Below, piece after piece: positions 60,821 through 64,000 of a stretch of 64,000 nucleotides of DNA; position 1 is the first letter of the stretch, and each line of letters opens with the position of its first letter. Below the pieces are notes generated by a model that was not told where the DNA came from, searched no databases, and saw nothing but the letters and a program-made list of their open reading frames with translations. Source of the stretch: Archangium violaceum Cb vi76 (lineage in GTDB: Bacteria; Myxococcota; Myxococcia; Myxococcales; Myxococcaceae); NCBI RefSeq assembly GCF_000733295.1, contig NZ_JPMI01000011.1, positions 1-64,000 on the forward strand, read 5' to 3'. Made by a program: the position numbers and the translations under genes.

Positions 60821-61260
60821 ATGTCGCTCAGCTCCTCTTCGCCCGTCAGCTACCCCGTCAGCTACCACGGGTGGCGCATCGCGCTGCTCACCGTCTCCGC
60901 GGACGTGGTGACGTACTTCGGAGACCTGCTGCGTGCCCGGGGACATGAGCTGGTGGCGCTGGTGCTCCCCGCTGGGCAGGGCGGTCCCCGGCCCCAGGAC
61001 GAGCAGGGCTGGTCCGTCATGCATCAGCTCGTTCGCGCGGCTCCTCCTGGCACCGACGTGCTCATCGCCAGTCAGCCCGCCCACCTCGCGTCCCTGCTCG
61101 CGGCGGTGCGTCCGGATTTCGTCCTCAGCTTCTTCTTCCCCTGGCGCATCCCTCCCGAGGCGTTCTCCGTGCCCCCTCTGGGCACCTGAACGTCCACCCC
61201 TCTCTGCAGTGCGGCAATGGTCCACTGTGCGTCCTTCAGTCCGAGCCCTGGCGGGACTGA
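60821..61260 (+). pseudogene. Formyltransferase N-terminal domain, frameshifted and truncated
   Basis: The first frame gives WRIALLTVSADVVTYFGDLL and RPDFVLSFFFPWRIPPEAFS, then VPPLG and a stop at 61187-61189. One base off, the homology continues as HLNVHPSL, the conserved formyltransferase motif (normally followed by LPRYRG), then turns to unrelated sequence to the TGA at 61258. So a frameshift near 61175 and loss of the C-terminal part are seen. An intact protein would resemble methionyl-tRNA formyltransferase or a sugar formyltransferase. Confidence 0.65.
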
Positions 61261-61418
61261 GGGCCCTCGCGGCCCCCCGTGCGCTCCCGTCCCTTTGTGC
61301 AGTACGCTGCACATGGGCTCGGGCGCACTGCGTCAGATGGGTGGCACCCCATGCCTCAAGTTCCTCATTTCCCTGGGCTTCGTGCCCGGCATGGTCGTTG
61401 TAGGGGGATCTACCCACC

Positions 61419-64000
61419 ATGTACTGCTCGTCCTGCCGCCAGGAACGCCTCGGCGGCCTGCGCTGCGCCGCGTGCGGCAACTCCATGGCTCCGCGCCCTC
61501 GCGAGGCCCTGGAGCAGGAGCTCGCCCACGTCCAGTTCCTCCTCGCGGAGTTGCAACTCTGGGACTCCTCCTATGTCCCCAAGGGCGCTCGCAGCTATCT
61601 CACCCAGAGATACGAGCGCCAGGTTCGCATCCTCCTCTCCGTCCTCGCCGATGCTCCCGCTGCTTCTTCTGTCTCCGCCCCGGAGGTTGTTTCCGCTCAG
61701 CCGGTGGGCGAGGGCGTGGCGGCTCCAGCGGTGGCGGCGGCCCCGGAGGTGGGGCGGGTCTCGCCTGCCGTGGAGCCGGTTTCGTCCTCCTCTGCTCTCG
61801 AGGTGGCCTGGGAGAAGCCCCAGGTAGACCCTCACCCCAACCCTCTCCCAGAGGGAGAGGGAGTTGACCGGCACCCTCACCCCGACCCTCTCCCGGAGGG
61901 CGAGGGAGAGGAGACGCCGCTTCCTCCCGTTGTCACCGAGCCTCTCTTCGATCCTCCTCCCGTTCGCACCGTCACCGCTCGCATCGTCGAGGAGACCTCG
62001 ACCTGGGACACCGTCTGGCGCCCCTTCCTCTATGAGAGCATCGGCTGGTTCATCGGTGCCTTCCTCATCGTCGCCGGCTCCCTCTACCTCGCCTTCGATA
62101 GTTGGGCCGGCCTCACCTCCTTCACCCGCTCGCTCGTCGTCTTCGGCATGACCGCGGGCTACTCCGCCGCCTTCTCCATCTGCGGCTCCCTCCTCGCCCG
62201 CCGTGAGGCCCTCGCCGACGCCGGCCGCATCCTCGGCCTCATCGGCGCCGCTGTCGCTCCTCTCGCCGGTATCGCCCTCGGGCCTCTCGGCGGTCTCCAT
62301 CTCGATGGCGTCCCGCTCGTGCTGCTGTTGCCGTTGCTCCTCGGTTGGTCCGTCGCCGCCGCCGCCCTCGTTCGCAGGCCCGCCGAGTTCTTCGATGCCC
62401 CTTCGCGACCCCTCATCCAGCTCGCGCTGCTCGGCACCACGTTGATGATGGGGCTCGCCCCCCTCTTCGCCCGGAGCGCTCTCGCGTTCTGGTTGGACGT
62501 GTTGCCCTGCGCCTTCTTCTTCGTCCTCTCGCGCAGGCCCGTCCCCGAGCCCCGGAGCAACAAGGCCCTCGCCTTCGTCCTCGCCGCGCCCTTCTACCTG
62601 CTGCTGCTCTACGCCATCCGCCTGCACCTGGCTCTCGCCGCCTCCGGTGTGGCCCCCTCCTTTGGCAGCTACGCTCCGTTCCTCGCCTTCCTGTTCGCCA
62701 CCTGGCTCGGCTTCCGCCGCCTGCCTCCTCAGGAGGCCGCGGACTCGCTCTCCGTGGGCATCGCCTCGCTCCAGGTGGGCTGCCTCGCGCTCGCCGCCAC
62801 GGGCTCGCCCCCCGCCTTCTTCCTCACCGCCGCCGTCTTCACCTGGACCGTGTTCGGGCTCTCCCGCGGCGAGCTGCCCCGCGTGCGCTGGGTGTACCTC
62901 GCCTACGCCGGTGCGTACTTCTCGTATGCCTCCGCCGGCCAGCTCGTCCCCGGCGCCGTGAAGGCGCTGATCGACTCGCTCAAGGCCTCGCTCGGCTACC
63001 CCGTGGCCGGCAAGCTCCCGTTCCACTACGGAGCGCTCTCGGCCGTGCCATACGTCCTCGCGGGCGTCGTCCTCGCCGCGTGGTTGCGCTCCCGGGCCGA
63101 GCGCACCTCCTCGGCGCGTGACGCGGAGTGCTCCGAGGTCCTCCTGCGCGCCACCGCCGTCGCCAGCTCGCTCTTCGTCCTCCTCGGCCACATGGGCTCC
63201 GATCTGCGTCCGTCCCTCTGGACCGTGCTCGGACTCAGCTGCATCTGCGTGGTCTCCGGTCTGCTCCTCGAGCGTCTCTACCTGTCCATCACCGGCGCCG
63301 CGCTCACCTTCTTCCTCCCACTCTCCGCTTACGCTCTCTTCGGCGCCGCGGGAGGCTCGCTCGTGTGTGGTGCGGTGGCGCTCGCGTTCGCCGCGCTGTC
63401 GCTCGTCTGCACCCGCCGCACGTGCCACGCCTTCAGCGCCGCCGTGGCGTGGCTCTCCGCCATCGGTTTCGTGTTCAGCCTCGGAGCGGACGCCCGTGCC
63501 TCCGCGCTGACGGGCATGGTGCTCTGTGGCTCCGCCGCGCTCCTCGTGGCGTGGAACCTCGCCAACCCCTACCTGCTCGCCGTCGCGGCCTTCGGCGCCG
63601 CCGCCGTGGTGCCCAAGCTCGCCAGCCTCGCCGGTCCGTCGTGGGTGCCCCTGGCCCTCGCCGTCTCGGCGCTGGGGCTCTCCGCCCTGGGGGGCCTCGG
63701 CGGCCGTGCGCGCCTGCTGGGCTGGCCCGGTGTCGCCTATGCCCTCCTGGCCTTCCTCTGGGGCATCACCCTCCAGGTGCCCTGGTTCGGTGTCACCGTG
63801 CTCCTGGTCGCCGCCGCCGTGGCCGTGGCCTCGCGCACCCTGCCCGAGGTCCGTCCCCTCGCCGTCATCCTCGCCGGCTTCGCCCTGCTGCCGAAGGTGG
63901 GCGCCTTCTCCGTCTGGCCGTGGATGACGCCGGCCCTGTCCGTGGCCCTCTTCGTCCCCTGGTCCCTCGGGGCCTCCGTGGCCGCCGCGCGCTGGGGGCG
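61419..64000 (+). CDS. Large polytopic membrane protein with N-terminal zinc ribbon, partial
   Basis: The frame from the ATG at 61419 stays open to the window end (over 860 codons). The N-terminus has a zinc ribbon (MYCSSCRQERLGGLRCAACG, Cys at 3, 6, 16, 19), then a helical segment and a Pro/Ala/Val-rich linker with two repeat-encoded blocks (about residues 137-163). From about residue 205 there are many hydrophobic helices, starting YESIGWFIGAFLIVAGSLYL. No enzymatic motif seen. It resembles large unnamed membrane proteins common in myxobacteria. The 3' end lies outside the window. Confidence 0.75.
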   Translation, partial: MYCSSCRQERLGGLRCAACGNSMAPRPREALEQELAHVQFLLAELQLWDSSYVPKGARSYLTQRYERQVRILLSVLADAPAASSVSAPEVVSAQPVGEGVAAPAVAAAPEVGRVSPAVEPVSSSSALEVAWEKPQVDPHPNPLPEGEGVDRHPHPDPLPEGEGEETPLPPVVTEPLFDPPPVRTVTARIVEETSTWDTVWRPFLYESIGWFIGAFLIVAGSLYLAFDSWAGLTSFTRSLVVFGMTAGYSAAFSICGSLLARREALADAGRILGLIGAAVAPLAGIALGPLGGLHLDGVPLVLLLPLLLGWSVAAAALVRRPAEFFDAPSRPLIQLALLGTTLMMGLAPLFARSALAFWLDVLPCAFFFVLSRRPVPEPRSNKALAFVLAAPFYLLLLYAIRLHLALAASGVAPSFGSYAPFLAFLFATWLGFRRLPPQEAADSLSVGIASLQVGCLALAATGSPPAFFLTAAVFTWTVFGLSRGELPRVRWVYLAYAGAYFSYASAGQLVPGAVKALIDSLKASLGYPVAGKLPFHYGALSAVPYVLAGVVLAAWLRSRAERTSSARDAECSEVLLRATAVASSLFVLLGHMGSDLRPSLWTVLGLSCICVVSGLLLERLYLSITGAALTFFLPLSAYALFGAAGGSLVCGAVALAFAALSLVCTRRTCHAFSAAVAWLSAIGFVFSLGADARASALTGMVLCGSAALLVAWNLANPYLLAVAAFGAAAVVPKLASLAGPSWVPLALAVSALGLSALGGLGGRARLLGWPGVAYALLAFLWGITLQVPWFGVTVLLVAAAVAVASRTLPEVRPLAVILAGFALLPKVGAFSVWPWMTPALSVALFVPWSLGASVAAARWG
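61829..61906 (+). repeat. Two in-frame copies of a palindromic genomic repeat
   Basis: Copies at 61829-61861 and 61874-61906 share CCCTCACCCC, ACCCTCTCCC and GAGGG with four differences in 33 bases. Each has a CCCTCTCCC/GGGxGAGGG inverted repeat. Both are translated, giving PHPNPLPEGEG and PHPDPLPEGEG. The same peptide-coding palindrome is known from many GC-rich genomes as a dispersed element. Confidence 0.7.

Overview
The window looks like a stretch of myxobacterial chromosome, most likely from the Cystobacter/Archangium side of the Myxococcota. Three things point there: very GC-rich, GC-ending codon use throughout; two neighbouring pairs of a membrane Ser/Thr kinase with a DUF2381-type protein; and a Mx162-like retron. 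Short type VI effector cassettes (DUF4150, DUF2169, SUKH, HEAT) fit as well. This is inference from gene content; no rRNA or tRNA gene was found to confirm it.

Layout. Positions 1-5000 carry a toxin/immunity-like pair, a PLP enzyme, a secreted protein, a catalase-fold-like protein and a possible halocin C8-like bacteriocin precursor. Positions 5049-7841 hold the first DUF2381/kinase pair. Positions 7976-13316 are a minus-strand type VI effector operon, read in the order DUF2169 adaptor, ketosynthase-like protein, DUF4150 (PAAR-like) effector, SUKH immunity protein, HEAT-repeat protein. Positions 13558-19259 encode a complete seven-subunit Mrp/Mnh cation/proton antiporter (A to G) with overlapping stop/start codons. 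Positions 19384-32000 are mostly housekeeping and envelope genes (CBS protein, TVP38-like membrane protein, PLD-like protein, ClpP, lipoproteins, 5'-nucleotidase, signal peptidase I, acyl-CoA synthetase), with one broken Rnk/GreA-family gene. Positions 30841-35140 form a translationally coupled operon of a long Hsp70, a J-like protein without HPD, and a membrane protein.

Positions 36917-44928 are the highlight. A WGR-propeller protein, a WGR-HEAT protein and a WGR-type SWIM zinc-finger protein lead into an unannotated retron msr-msd RNA (inverted repeats 43072-43085 and 43288-43301, msd hairpin 43169-43242) and then a retron reverse transcriptase. ARM/HEAT plus SWIM partners match what is described for type XIII retrons, which are probable anti-phage systems. 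The WGR-propeller gene may be an additional component.

Positions 45314-54040 contain a GAF protein, a cardiolipin-synthase-like PLD, an endonuclease III remnant, a phosphate-selective-type porin, an aldo/keto reductase, a GNAT acetyltransferase and argC-argB. Positions 54378-56391 hold a probably transferred two-gene module: a possible HNH-like protein and a uracil-DNA-glycosylase-like protein, the latter ending in transposase-derived sequence. After degenerate transposon DNA come the second kinase/DUF2381 pair (56997-59758), a frameshifted formyltransferase remnant, and the 5' part of a large multi-pass membrane protein. That last gene contains two in-frame copies of a palindromic genomic repeat and runs off the window.
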